From: Phytopythium helicoides
Lineage: Eukaryota > Oomycota > Peronosporomycetes > Pythiales > Pythiaceae
NCBI GenBank assembly: GCA_024867545.1
Contig: JANFNE010000034.1
Location: 434,001-498,000 of the forward strand
Reading direction: 5' to 3'
DNA: 64,000 nucleotides
The translations under genes and the position numbers were made by a program. Below the pieces are notes generated by a model, which was not told the origin of the DNA, ran no database searches, and saw only the letters and a list, made by a program, of their open reading frames with translations. Below are positions 31,421-41,568 of the stretch, piece after piece (position 1 is the stretch's first letter; each line of letters starts with the position of its first letter).

Positions 31421-31993
31421 TTACTTGGCCTCCTCCTTACTACGCGAGAAGACGCGCTTGACGTACGGGAGGGTTGCGACCGTGACGGGGAAGCGCACGA
31501 CCTCGATCGCCTCGTTGACGATGATGGCGATGGCCAGGTTGCCGTACTTGGGGTCGAGTCGCTCGGGGTCGATGAACTTGTCAAGGCCGAGCGACATGAC
31601 GAAGTCGATGGCCTGGTCGCCCGCGAGCAGCCCCGTGTCGAGCGCCAGGTAGAGCCCAGCGCCAGTCATGAAGTAGAGGCTGGTCCACCAGATGAGGAAG
31701 GGCATGCCGAACTGCTGGATCGTGGCCATGAGCTTGCCGACCTTGGGCTTGGCGGCCAGCTGCTCCTTGAGCGACTCGACTTCGCTCTTGAGCGCCGCGT
31801 TCTCGGCCAGTAGCTTCTCAATCTGCTGCTGCGGCGTCAGCGCCTTCTCCTCGCCCTCCTCGCTCGCTCCAGGCGCCGGCAGCGTCGAGAGCAGCGCGCT
31901 CAGGTGCGGCGCGTGCAGCCGCGTCGACTGGCGAGAACAGCGCGCAGCTGAGCGCGCGAGTGGCCGCAGCAGCAGCGAGCGAGTCGACAGCAT
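31421..31993 (-). CDS. FAM210/DUF1279 mitochondrial membrane protein
   Basis: An intronless gene of 190 residues from ATG 31993. The N-terminus is Arg/Ser/Leu-rich without acids (STRSLLLRPLARSAARCSR), a typical mitochondrial presequence. A short coiled coil follows (IEKLLAENAALKSEVESLKE), then the DUF1279 domain with two hydrophobic segments (GMPFLIWWTSLYFMTGAGLY and LAIAIIVNEAIEVVRFPV) and the usual end VATLPYVKRVF. The family includes animal FAM210A/B, inner-membrane proteins tied to mitochondrial translation and respiration. It converges with the EML gene (75-base gap). Confidence 0.82.
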   Translation of the reverse strand: MLSTRSLLLRPLARSAARCSRQSTRLHAPHLSALLSTLPAPGASEEGEEKALTPQQQIEKLLAENAALKSEVESLKEQLAAKPKVGKLMATIQQFGMPFLIWWTSLYFMTGAGLYLALDTGLLAGDQAIDFVMSLGLDKFIDPERLDPKYGNLAIAIIVNEAIEVVRFPVTVATLPYVKRVFSRSKEEAK

Positions 31994-32566
31994 CGTGGCA
32001 AGTGGCGGCGAGCTCCAGCGCTTTGTCGGGTGGTGGCGTCCAGGAGGGCAGTCAAGTGGGGGGTGCCTGACAGACACGTAGCTCTTGGTGTGGTACGGTA
32101 CACGACAAGTTGAAGCGCGAGTCCCGCGTGGCATGCGTGACCACCACCAGAGAGAAACGCGGTGAAGATCTCGGGAGCGTTCTGCGCGGATGCTACGGCT
32201 CGCGATCTGCAACTCGCGCCATGGTGACGGTGGAGGGCGTGGGCGTGACGCACAGAGCTAGGGGAGGAGCTGGATGCGGGGCAAGCAGATCACACAGGCT
32301 TCGAGGACCTCTGGCCTTCTTCCCATCCCGCCGCTTCCTGCTGCAGGGCAGCACCTGCCCAACTGCATCCCGTGCTTGACCTCGCTCGCCCTTTATAGCG
32401 GCGAGTCTTGCGTGGCTCATTTTAGAATCCGTCGACAACGACAGCCACTCGCCTGTCTACGGTACTCTGGGCTGAAAGATCGCAGGCGTGGCACCAAGCA
32501 GAGAGAGAGAGACTATTTCAGCGCCGACTGTGCGCCGTCAGCAACGGAATTTCCCGCCCAGAGCTC
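31994..32566. other. divergent intergenic region
   Basis: 573 bases between the DUF1279 gene and an unknown acidic protein, head-to-head. Contains a GAGAGAGAGAGA run (about 32503-32514) about 55 bases before the ATG at 32567. No protein-like frame or repeat of note otherwise. Confidence 0.4.
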
Positions 32567-33586
32567 ATGGTGCTCGCTGCCGTGGCGCTGACTATTGACA
32601 TCCCCGACTTGACCCCGGACGGCGTGATCACCACGACTACTGCCTCGGCCTGTGATGGGCCGCTTGCGCTCGCCGCGCGCGTCTTGACGGCTGTCGAGCG
32701 TGCGTTGCTGCGCGCACTCGCGTTCGTGCTGTACCAGCTCAACCGCGAGCATGCACGCTACTGCGCTACTTCTGCGCTGCAGTGGTATTTGCTGCTACAA
32801 GCCCAGCTTCCTGTCTTTGCTGTCAAGTCGCTCGACAAGGCAACCGCTTCCATTTCGGCGCTCGCAGACGCATCCTTCACCGACTTTTGGCTCTCCCTGC
32901 TCGGTTCTGAGGGGGAGTCGACAGCTAGGCACTCCACGATAGAAGTTGCTTCGACACCAACAGCTACAGACTCGCGCGTTGAAAATGAACACGAGGGCGA
33001 GCAGAACCTCGTGGCTCGTCTGTACGAGTACATCACATGCTCAATCCTTGGTTTCTTCATGGGTTCATCGTCAACAAACACCGATAAGAAGCAGCGCCGA
33101 AACCTGACGCCATGCACATCGCCTGTTAATGACATCCGCCAACGATCGAGGCGGCGAGTACCATCGTCGCTAGAGAATGACTTCTGGAATGAGGATCAAG
33201 ATGAGGATGAAGACGATGTTGATATGCTTGAGCCCGGGTGGGCGATCGAATACATGGAGCAGGATTTGATGTTGCCGACCGACATGAAGCGTCGGATGGA
33301 GAGCATGATGCATTCGACAGTGCCACTCAACCTCTTCCGCGCCACAGTTATGTTTCCGAGTAGCGACGCGGACTCGGAAGTGTCTGAGGACGATGACGAC
33401 AGCCAAGACATCAGTAGCAGCTGCGGATCGAACCTCCGGGGATTCATTGGCGCTATCACACCTGGATCGCTTCCCCCAACACCCATCACAAGAGACCTCC
33501 AGGCTCGGCGAATGCATCACTACACAGTCTTCGTGCTGGATCGCGCGACTCTCGCATTGCAGATGCTTGAGACAACCTGTTCATGA
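32567..33586 (+). CDS. uncharacterised acidic protein with helical N-terminus
   Basis: An intronless gene of 339 residues that I do not recognise. The first 130 residues are hydrophobic and helical (ALAARVLTAVERALLRALAF, HARYCATSALQWYLLLQAQL), with another hydrophobic patch at YITCSILGFFMG. The middle has a basic run (RQRSRRRVPSS) and then a strongly acidic run (NEDQDEDEDDVDMLEPGW). After that come MEQDLMLPTDMKRRMESMMH and a second acidic stretch (SEVSEDDDDSQDISSS). The codon use and GC resemble neighbouring genes, so it is probably real. Peripheral membrane attachment through the N-terminal helices is possible but unproven. Confidence 0.7.
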   Translation: MVLAAVALTIDIPDLTPDGVITTTTASACDGPLALAARVLTAVERALLRALAFVLYQLNREHARYCATSALQWYLLLQAQLPVFAVKSLDKATASISALADASFTDFWLSLLGSEGESTARHSTIEVASTPTATDSRVENEHEGEQNLVARLYEYITCSILGFFMGSSSTNTDKKQRRNLTPCTSPVNDIRQRSRRRVPSSLENDFWNEDQDEDEDDVDMLEPGWAIEYMEQDLMLPTDMKRRMESMMHSTVPLNLFRATVMFPSSDADSEVSEDDDDSQDISSSCGSNLRGFIGAITPGSLPPTPITRDLQARRMHHYTVFVLDRATLALQMLETTCS

Positions 33587-33714
33587 TTATCAAGATGCCT
33601 GCTTCCCAACCACCATCGCTAACTGTTCATGTGCACCCTATTATAATCTTAACGAGCTTTTCAAAACTAACCATCTTCAATTTATATGGCCAGTACATGG
33701 TGTTCGCAAACAGT

Positions 33715-35831
33715 CTAATCGGATTTCTTGTGCTGCTCACTTTCCACTGACTGTTTGCGCTGAGCAGCAACCCATACGAGAATTGCAGCCGCAATGCAGG
33801 TTGAGGCGAACGTAACCGAGCTGACGAATGTCTGAAACGGCAAGTAGCCGACGGGTGTTAGAACTAGCCAGGTGCCGATAGGCACGGTCAGTCCGATGGA
33901 ATGCCAACTGGCTGCAAATACTCGGCCGCTACCAGAATGATAGTGTTCCTGAGCCAAAAAAGAGAAAGTGTCGATCCGGGAGTTGTTAGGAGCCGCCAAA
34001 CTTGAATAACAACCATTTCTCATATCTGCTTACCATTAGATGCTTCATGAACAAATCTTCCGTAGAGCTGACTGTAGCACTAGTATCGTGCGACGCCGGT
34101 AGGTGTGGCCGGCAGTATATAAAGGCTTCAGGGGCTACCACAACTGCGGGGCTGTACATCTCCGAAGTTGAAGGAGCTTGATAACGAAAGTGGATAGGAA
34201 TCTCCGTGTTCAGTTGCCGAGTCGAAGGTCTACAGCATATCCTTCAAATTAGTGCATCGCACACTCAAAGCGGGGTAGAGACAGTAAGTGAAACCACGTA
34301 CAATTTCATTTGCACGGCAATCACATGCTGAGAAGACACTGGAGACGGACGTTCAATCTCGATGTGCTTCTCAAACGCGTGGACTTGAAAGTGTCCAAAA
34401 CGTTCAAGTCGCTGCGTCAACACCTCATCAGCAAGACAATTACGAATCAAGCATGAATTGAAAATGCCTACCCGAAGTTCGTCGAGATCAGCATACAACG
34501 TGTGTGCAAGAGGCAGTACCAACAGTATACTTTCCTCAGATTCTGGTGCGCAAGCACCATTGTCTTGTACATCAAGCTTGACTGCCAATCGTCGATGGAA
34601 GCCTTCACCTTCGACAGATACAGCCATAGTGCCTGGGATCGAGGAGGGCAAAGAATGAAAACTACTCGTGAGTGCGGAGTCATCAGCTTTTGGCGTTGAG
34701 AGTACAGCATAATTGACGTGCAGCTGGGAGTCTTGCTTGACAGATGTCACTACTGCAACATAAGCCTTCGATTGCAAGTCTAGGCGATTACCTTTGTGAG
34801 ACTTGGTTGACGACATGCGAGCCTCGGTATAGTCGAGTTTTGGAGCACGATTATCATTTAGGACACTCAAGCTAGCACCTCGTAGTTGTGCTGACATCAA
34901 TTGTATGCTCGGTATTGACCAAATCGCTTCTTCAACTCTCGATAAAGAACTGTGTCGTGAGCAGGGGTCTCTGGAACAGAAAGCTGGCGCCATAGCGGTT
35001 GATAAGTTTGGAAAAGGAAAAGATGAAGCGTAGCATAGCTTGTCCGGAATTTCAGACCCGTTTGAGCTCCCGAACAGCGGTCTAAGATCCTGGTCCTTCC
35101 AATTTGAGAGATTGCACGGCGATTTTGCCAAAAAGCCTGTACGCATCGAAATATATCTATGAGTACAGTTCAAAAGTATTACCAACTCTTTGAACTCACC
35201 TTGGTATAGCTCCAAATCCTTTGCAAATGATGGAAGCGATTGCTCGATAAAAGTGCGAATGGTTCCTTCAGCCAACCGTTCCAGTTCATCACTTGATTCA
35301 ATCTCGCCTGCACGAGCATTATCAACTTGGACTTGCAGGTGCACGCCAACTGCGTTGGAGCGAAAAATTCCATGGATATTTGCGATCACATTGCTGAACG
35401 CAGAGCTGTCGTCCGTGGTCGGTGGGATCCAGGAAACCTTGCCACCACGTTCAGTCTGTCAGGTCAAGTCCTGAGAAGGTTTAGTTCTTGTCATTTACGC
35501 ACCTCGATGGACCGAACAGCAGGATGCAGGTTCGCAATAACTTTCTCGGTGCTCAAACTCGTCGCGTATGCGGCGAGGAGCCCTCCTTCTCCCTTCGACT
35601 CAATCTCAATCTCCTCCCCTGCAGCATTGCAAAGACCACAGTGAGCACTCTTTTCCTCGTGCGCAGCCAAGAAAAAAAAAACTGTTAAGGACCGTGGAGC
35701 GCGTAGCTGAGCTCGCCGCCGACTCTGCTGGGCCAGAATGAGAGCGACGCTGCGCTGCTGGCCGAGGCGTCGACACCCGCGAAGCTGCAGAGCGCCGCGA
35801 GCAGCGCCGTCGCGGTCGCAGCTCGCCCCAT
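33715..35831 (-). CDS. PIGX: PIG-X, GPI mannosyltransferase I stabilising subunit
   Basis: Six exons (35693-35831, 35503-35618, 35200-35455, 34302-35136, 34034-34229, 33715-33948) close exactly to 591 residues. It begins with a signal peptide (RAATATALLAALCSFAGVDA). The C-terminal third matches PIG-X/Pbn1: FEKHIEIERPSPVSSQHVI, then NTEIPIHFRYQAPS, EAFIYCRPHLP, LTVPIGTW, and a final membrane helix (FASTCIAAAILVWVAAQ) with a short lysine-rich tail. PIG-X is an ER protein that stabilises PIG-M, the first mannosyltransferase of GPI-anchor synthesis. It is twice the length of animal PIG-X; the extra part lies in the lumen. The start is only 60 bases from the divergent METTL22 gene. Confidence 0.82.
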
Positions 35832-35891
35832 GTTGCAACTCGACGCAAATGGTAGAAAAGTTCGTGTGCGTACTTAGCGAGAAGCTACGCC

Positions 35892-37300
35892 ATGTCGAAG
35901 AGCGGCGACGACGATGACCATTTGGTGGCGTCCGAGGTGAACGCCGAGCTGTACGAAGCGAGCGGCAGCGAACTGGTGCGTTCATGAGGCGTTTCTAGCA
36001 GTCCACTGCGCAGTTCTGGAGCTGACAGTGCCACAGTCGCCAGGTTCGACGGCGGGAAGTGGGCTGAAGACGGTGGTGGTGCGCCGAAAGCCTCTGGCTA
36101 CTCAGTTCGAGGACTCGGACGGAGATCTCGACCTCCCACGCGCCAAGAAGCAGCGAGCAACAGTGAACTCGATGCGTTTAATCTCCAAGAAGGACAGTGA
36201 TAGCGGTGGAAACAACGGCAGCGAGCGACATGGCAAGCCGTACTTGAAGCTACTCGTGCGATCCCAGACGTCCTGGAGAGCGGCAGGAGCGCAGATCTGG
36301 CGCGCGGCGCTACTGCTTGCCGAGCTTATTGAAGCAAGACCTGTAAGTGGATCTACTCGCTGCTTTGCTTTTTTGCTGCTTGTATAATGATGTAGTGATG
36401 CGTGGCATATTCAGGATTGGTTTGTGGACGCCACGGTGCTCGAACTTGGCTGTGGTGTTGGTACGAACAGTTCTTGATGGAATCAATTCGTTACACCATT
36501 TCTTAGCTGATTCAGATCGCTCACCACTGAAGGGCTCGGATCAATAATTGCGGCGCGTGTGGCACGTTGCGTGGTTGCAACGGATAGTGATGCCAAAGCT
36601 CTTTCGATCGCGCAGCGCAACATCCAAAACAATTGCATGGTGCGATCCGCTGTGGAGAGCGACAAGCACCACCAAAGCGGGGCTACTATCGTCAAATGTA
36701 TTCCATCGCTTCGCGTCTTTGATTGGAACAACCGCGAACTTCCTTGGCAACGAGTGACAACCACCAGCGATGCTTTTTCGTGGAGTCCAGAAGATGTACG
36801 AGCACTCGGCAAACTAGACGCTATTATCGCCAGGCAAGTTGTCAACATCGAATCGCCGCTCATCCGCAACACTAAAAAGTTTGTCGTCATGTTGATGCAG
36901 TGACGTCTTCTATGATGAAGACACATCCCAAGCGTTCTTACAGGCGCTTCATAGTGTGATGCTAACCTGTGATCGTCCGCTGACGGTAGTGTTGACACTA
37001 GAGCGGCGTCCCGTATTTTCTGCAGCAACAATGAGCATAGTGTCGTTAGGCTTCGACACGTTTCAAGCTCACTTATGCACACACAGCTCCGAGACGTGTC
37101 ACACTCGTACAGGTGTGAATCAAGTGCATTGCCATGGGTGCTCTAACGAAGTAACTAGCGCTGAAAGCACCGTCCGCTTTATCGCCCACCAATACCCAGT
37201 CGACGACGTTCCTCACGTATTTGCGTATGAAAAAGTTTCGACACTAATGGCATGGATCGTTGACGCCGCCATAACAGCTCGACAAAAGCGAACAGTATAA
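35892..37300 (+). CDS. METTL22: METTL22-like protein methyltransferase
   Basis: Five exons (35892-35975, 36037-36342, 36415-36460, 36533-36833, 36901-37300) give 378 residues with all phases closing. It matches METTL22, a class I SAM methyltransferase that in humans modifies Kin17: QIWRAALLLAELIEARP, SAM motif I VLELGCGVGLGSIIAARVA (split across introns 3), VVATDSDAKALSIAQRNI, FDWNNRELPW, SDVFYDEDTSQAFLQALH and LTVVLTLERRPVFS. The last intron uses a GC donor (GCAAGT...GCAG). The N-terminus is acidic and unstructured. Nuclear action is expected from the family. It ends 17 bases from the convergent gene. Confidence 0.88.
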
Positions 37301-37317
37301 AGCAAACACGGTTCTAA

Positions 37318-39115
37318 TTACCCATCGAAACGCACAGAACCCCCACTGTTCCTTGCTGTAAATGTTCGCGCGAGTGACTCAATGATGCCATCAGCGAGGT
37401 TTACACCGCGTGCTCGCTGAGCTGGGAGCGGGCCAGCGTTGTCGCTCTTCTCCTCGTGAAGCATTGGCTTGATATGTTTCTCAAGACGCTTGAACCCGTC
37501 GAGTGTCATGAGCTCCATCCGGAGCTCTAACCTGCTCCGATTTTCATCACCAGGAGTACACGTATTGGAGCGCAGTAGTTTTGCGCCGACATTAGAGACC
37601 GCTGTAGACTCCCCAGTAGTTGAGTTTGGCCCGCTGCTATTTCCACGAAGCAGTAGATTAAGCCGTGCACCAACCCCGGAGTCACCTGCAGTATGTTGCT
37701 GTAGCGAAAGAATTCGGACACGCGCGTTGTAATCTGTCTCCATTCTCAAGCTCCACGTGCGTAGATACATGGCTCCTTTCTCGATCTGTGCGGCAACAAT
37801 TTCGTTCATCCGTGTGCCTCTCCGCAAAATGAACTCGCTTACAATCAGGTCACCATTAGTATCTTGAGTAAAATGGCAAAACTTCCCACCAAAACGTACT
37901 CGATGACTACAGAAATGCACCTGTCGAGCAAACGGGGAAATAAATACGCATTAGAGGGCGTCGGTGATTCGATTGCTCGCTTTGCCACAGGATCCAGCAC
38001 TTGAAGCACTAGTAGCTCCATAAACTCACTCTGTATTTGCCACATGCCCTCGATTAGGTCTGTAATCTCAAACCATCGAAAAATAGGATGACTTACCGCT
38101 GAGCCTCGCGCTTTTGACGCATCTTTCGGCGCCACTGGCCGGCAAAGCCGACTTGCAATCTACACCCCATTTGCTGCATTAGCTTTGCCATGTATTGCAT
38201 CAAATCCTGCATGCATACCGCTTCCGTATTTTCGAGTAGACACTCAGTGAGCTCAGCGAGGCAAATGCGGTATTCTGCGAACACGTCTTCGAGTTCGGCC
38301 GCAATATGATGAACATGAGGGATACGTGTTGCCTTGCTAGCGTAAGCAAAAGAGACCGGCTGAACAGAAGAGTCCGGAGACAAGGAAAGCCGCTCCTTGT
38401 GACTGTCGCATTCGTCTTCGCTCAGTTGGGCCATTTGAGAGATCGTGCTGGCAAGAGACAAGAGCTTCGATAGTACTGTGTGCTGCGCTAGCATTGTCCA
38501 AAGTATCAGATCGCTCACAGCTGGTCGCACCATAGCGTTACTGGCATTGCTTCTCGCAGTATTTTCCGCATTTGAAGATGTCTGCGGGTACTGCTGGTAC
38601 AACGTGGATGGTACCGACGCACCGTACCAGACGCTGCGAGTTGTCCACGTCCACTCGAGCAGCTTTCGCAGCGGCGGCAGCACGATGGATAGTAGCATCA
38701 CGAATGGATTTCCTGTTGCAGTGTATCCCCCACTTCCGTTTGAGCTACAGCTCACTGAAGTTGTCAATGCGTCTTCAACAATCTCGAGCACCTTGGTTCC
38801 AAGAAGCAGAACATTGTCCTCAGTGAAGTCAGCTCCTGCTTGAACTTTCTGATGTACAAATGCGTGAATTTGCATTGCTTTGCAGTAAAATGCTGGCATG
38901 GGTAGTGGATCTGAAGCTGGTGGTGAGTGTAGTAAAGGGGAGCTATGGGTGTTCTTGTTTTTTTCTCTTGAAGACGATTGTGGCGACGAACACAACTCGC
39001 AGCGGTCGTCACCAGAGCATTCAGCACTGCTGCATCCATTTGACGCGTGGGGTCGGCGTTTATGACGTCTTTTGTGGCCATTGCCACCAGAGCTCGTCGA
39101 TCCTGGCGTCTTCAT
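37318..39115 (-). CDS. uncharacterised multi-exon protein
   Basis: I do not recognise this gene. Exon 1 (about 38097-39115, from ATG 39115) has a basic, Ser-rich start (GHKRRHKRRPHASNG), a Cys cluster (CSSAECSGDDRCELCSS) and helical segments (FVMLLSIVLPPLRKLLEWTW, MQDLMQYMAKLMQQMGCRL). A short exon near 38001-38030 (SEFMELLVLQ) and a last exon 37318-37920 (HRVRFGGKFCHFTQDTNGD, RGTRMNEIVAAQIEKGAMY) join cleanly. The junction between exon 1 (donor GTAAGT at 38096) and the short exon does not keep frame with any acceptor I can see. Either an exon is missing or there is a frameshift. An in-frame stop precedes the frame at about 39411, so the ATG at 39115 is taken as start. Confidence 0.5.
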
Positions 39116-39416
39116 GACACTTCGCGAACGGAAATGAAAAACCAAAAGTGTGGGAAACAGGGCAGCGCAAAAAGTTGGAGTGAAAGCCTTTGTCTCTGTC
39201 GAGCTGAAGGATAAAGTTAGAGCATCATTGACATTGAAACTGTACGTAACCACAACGTGATTGGATGCACGGGGATATTCGAGGCATGGGAGACAGGCAG
39301 CATTGCAGGATAAACTTTTGAAATTTTCATAGTTAACACGACAATCGAGCCCATCTTCGTTGTACACTACTACCCGGATAGAGTCGAAGCGAGGTGTCCA
39401 GGCGAGCAATTAATCC

Positions 39417-41568
39417 CTACTCGAATCCAAAGCCAGTTATCTCCATTTGAATCACCTGCATCAGAACGCATACAGGGCGTGAGGCGCTGAAGTCAACAAT
39501 TGCAAAGGGCAAAACAATGACAGGTACTCACCAGCGTCAAGTAGTTACTTAGCTCCTCCTTGGAGTCGTACAGCGGCAAGTCCACGCGATTGAAGCACGT
39601 GTGAGCACGCGGGCAGAGACCAGCAGGCGGCGTTCCACGAGGAACCAGCTGAATCGTGAAAGGGTGGACAAAGCCACTTGCGCTCGTCAGCGCCTTGAAG
39701 CCTTCGACAGGAACACGAGTCGAGCCCGTCGCGAACTGCAGTAGTCGTGCGCGCTCCTCGTCCGAGAATGACTCCACAATCTCCCAAAACCACCAGACAA
39801 CTTGGATCTCTTTTTCGATTCCTGCCGAGTCCGCCTCGCTGCAGAAATGGCGCACCTTCGAGTTTGCTTGCCAGTCCTTCACGTTGATGGTTGGCAGACC
39901 GCACAGGAAAAAGTCGAGCTCTTGGTAGTCGAAAACCGTGAGCAGTGATTTTGGGATAATCTCGTACAGACCTGTCAGCATGGCGCTGAGCTGATCCGCA
40001 ACGGATCCGAGCATTCGGTAGCGCAGCATGAGTGCCAGATACTCCATCTTGTTCTCGTCAGTTACGTCGATGTCATTTCCACCAGGTTTGAGTTCCACCA
40101 TTTCTCCGCTGTCTGCCTGCACGCTGAAGGTGATGCACAGTGCGTCCACGTTGTCGTTGTCGCGCACCCATGACAAGTGCTTGTGAAGCTCCTCATCGAG
40201 GAACTCAAGGTCCGAAAAAGTGATGGGAACCCCCAAGAAGTGCTTTAGAAGCGGAAGCGCCATGTGCGCTTCGAACACAAGGTCCTCCAAAATCGCCTTT
40301 CCAAAGAGACGCCCAGCAAACCGGAAGTACATCAAGTGATTTGGCTGATTCTTTCCTGACACTGGATTGATCCAGTAGCTCAAGTTCTCGGCGTGCGTCG
40401 TCGTAAATAGGCCCATCTCGGAGCTAAAAAGCTGCTTGCAAATCATCCCGAACCACTCACGAAGCACACCACCGGCGTCAAGAGCAGGTTCACCAATAAA
40501 GGCGATGTTCAAGTGCTCGGGTAGCCGAGCAGGGTCAATATGGCCTCCAAGCTGTGCCAGCGAGTCCTCGAGCACGTGCGAGCGTCGCACGTCGACGCGG
40601 AACATAGACTCGGTGTACGGCACTGCGATGGAGCTGACTTTTTTGAGCAGCCATCGCTTCTTGTCGCGGAAGCTCATCGAGAGCACACCCTCAAAGTCGA
40701 CGCTGTCGTCCTGGAGGATATCGTGGGTGTCGATGTCAACGGCGACCGAGTCTGTCTTGCGCCACGCGACCTTGCCGTGGTCGTTGAGCTCGGTGAAGAA
40801 CCCCATGGATGCAGCGTTCTTACGGTGTAGCTGTTCGGCGACCTCGCCATGCAGCTGGTTGGCCTGCGGGTTCTTGGTCAGGAACGTGTTGTTGCGGAGC
40901 TTGGCGACGAGCGAGTCGGACTTGTGCAGCACTGGCGCGTGGGTCGTCGTGCGCACCCACACAAAGGCGCCGTTGGGGAGTGGCACGCGCTGCCACAGCC
41001 TACGGCGACTGGCTCCGCGCTGCTTCTGGTTGAGCTGCATCTGGTTGAGCCTTCGATATCGCAGCGCGCGCTGGCGCGCGCTCATGGCGAGGTCGGGTCC
41101 GTCCATGTCGACCGAGTGTTCATCCACCGTCTTCATGACGCCGCCGTCTGTGGCGGAGGAGCTGCTGCGCAGCAGCGGCATGTCGGAGCTGGTGAGCAGG
41201 AAGGACGTGTTGGCGTGCAGCACGGTGGCGCTCAGCAGCGTCGAGTTGGTCGTGAGGTGCGTGGCGGCCAGCGCCGTGCCGGTGAGCATGGAGGCCTCGA
41301 CGTGCGCGCCGCAGAGCGTGCAGGCCTCGTGCGCCGGGTGGTTCATGTGCAGGCACACGATGCACTGCCACTCGCTCTGCCCGTCGTCCATGACCGTGTC
41401 GGCCAGGTTCTCGCGCAGCAGCAGGTCGCGGCCGTCGATCATGTCGATCGTGTAGTCGTACTCGCTGCGCCTGCACGCGTTGGCGCACACGATGACGACG
41501 CAGAAGACCAGGAAAACCGCGCAGCCGATGCCGATGAGCACGCCGCCCAGCGCCGACGCGTCCCCCAT
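39417..41568 (-). CDS. membrane-anchored RanBP2-zinc-finger HECT E3 ligase (copy A)
   Basis: Two exons (39532-41568 and 39417-39455) encode 691 residues from ATG 41568. Order: a transmembrane helix (GVLIGIGCAVFLVFCVVIVC, about 8-30); a RanBP2-type finger W-x-C-x2-C-x10-C-x2-C (WQCIVCLHMNHPAHEACTLC, about 66-85); an arginine-rich conserved linker (QRGASRRRLWQR); and a full HECT domain (about 330-691) with EPALDAGGVLREWFGMICK, the RARLLQFATGSTRVPVEGFK block and catalytic Cys658 in AHTCFNRVDLPLY. The C-terminal 12 residues (VIQMEITGFGFE) come from exon 2. HECT ligases form a thioester with ubiquitin before passing it to the substrate. There is no C2 or WW domain. RanBP2 fingers can bind ubiquitin or RNA. 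It has a close paralogue at 60430-62692. Confidence 0.9.

Noticed and set aside
40436..41455. 339-codon plus-strand frame
   Set aside because: Antisense to HECT ligase copy A with no domain.
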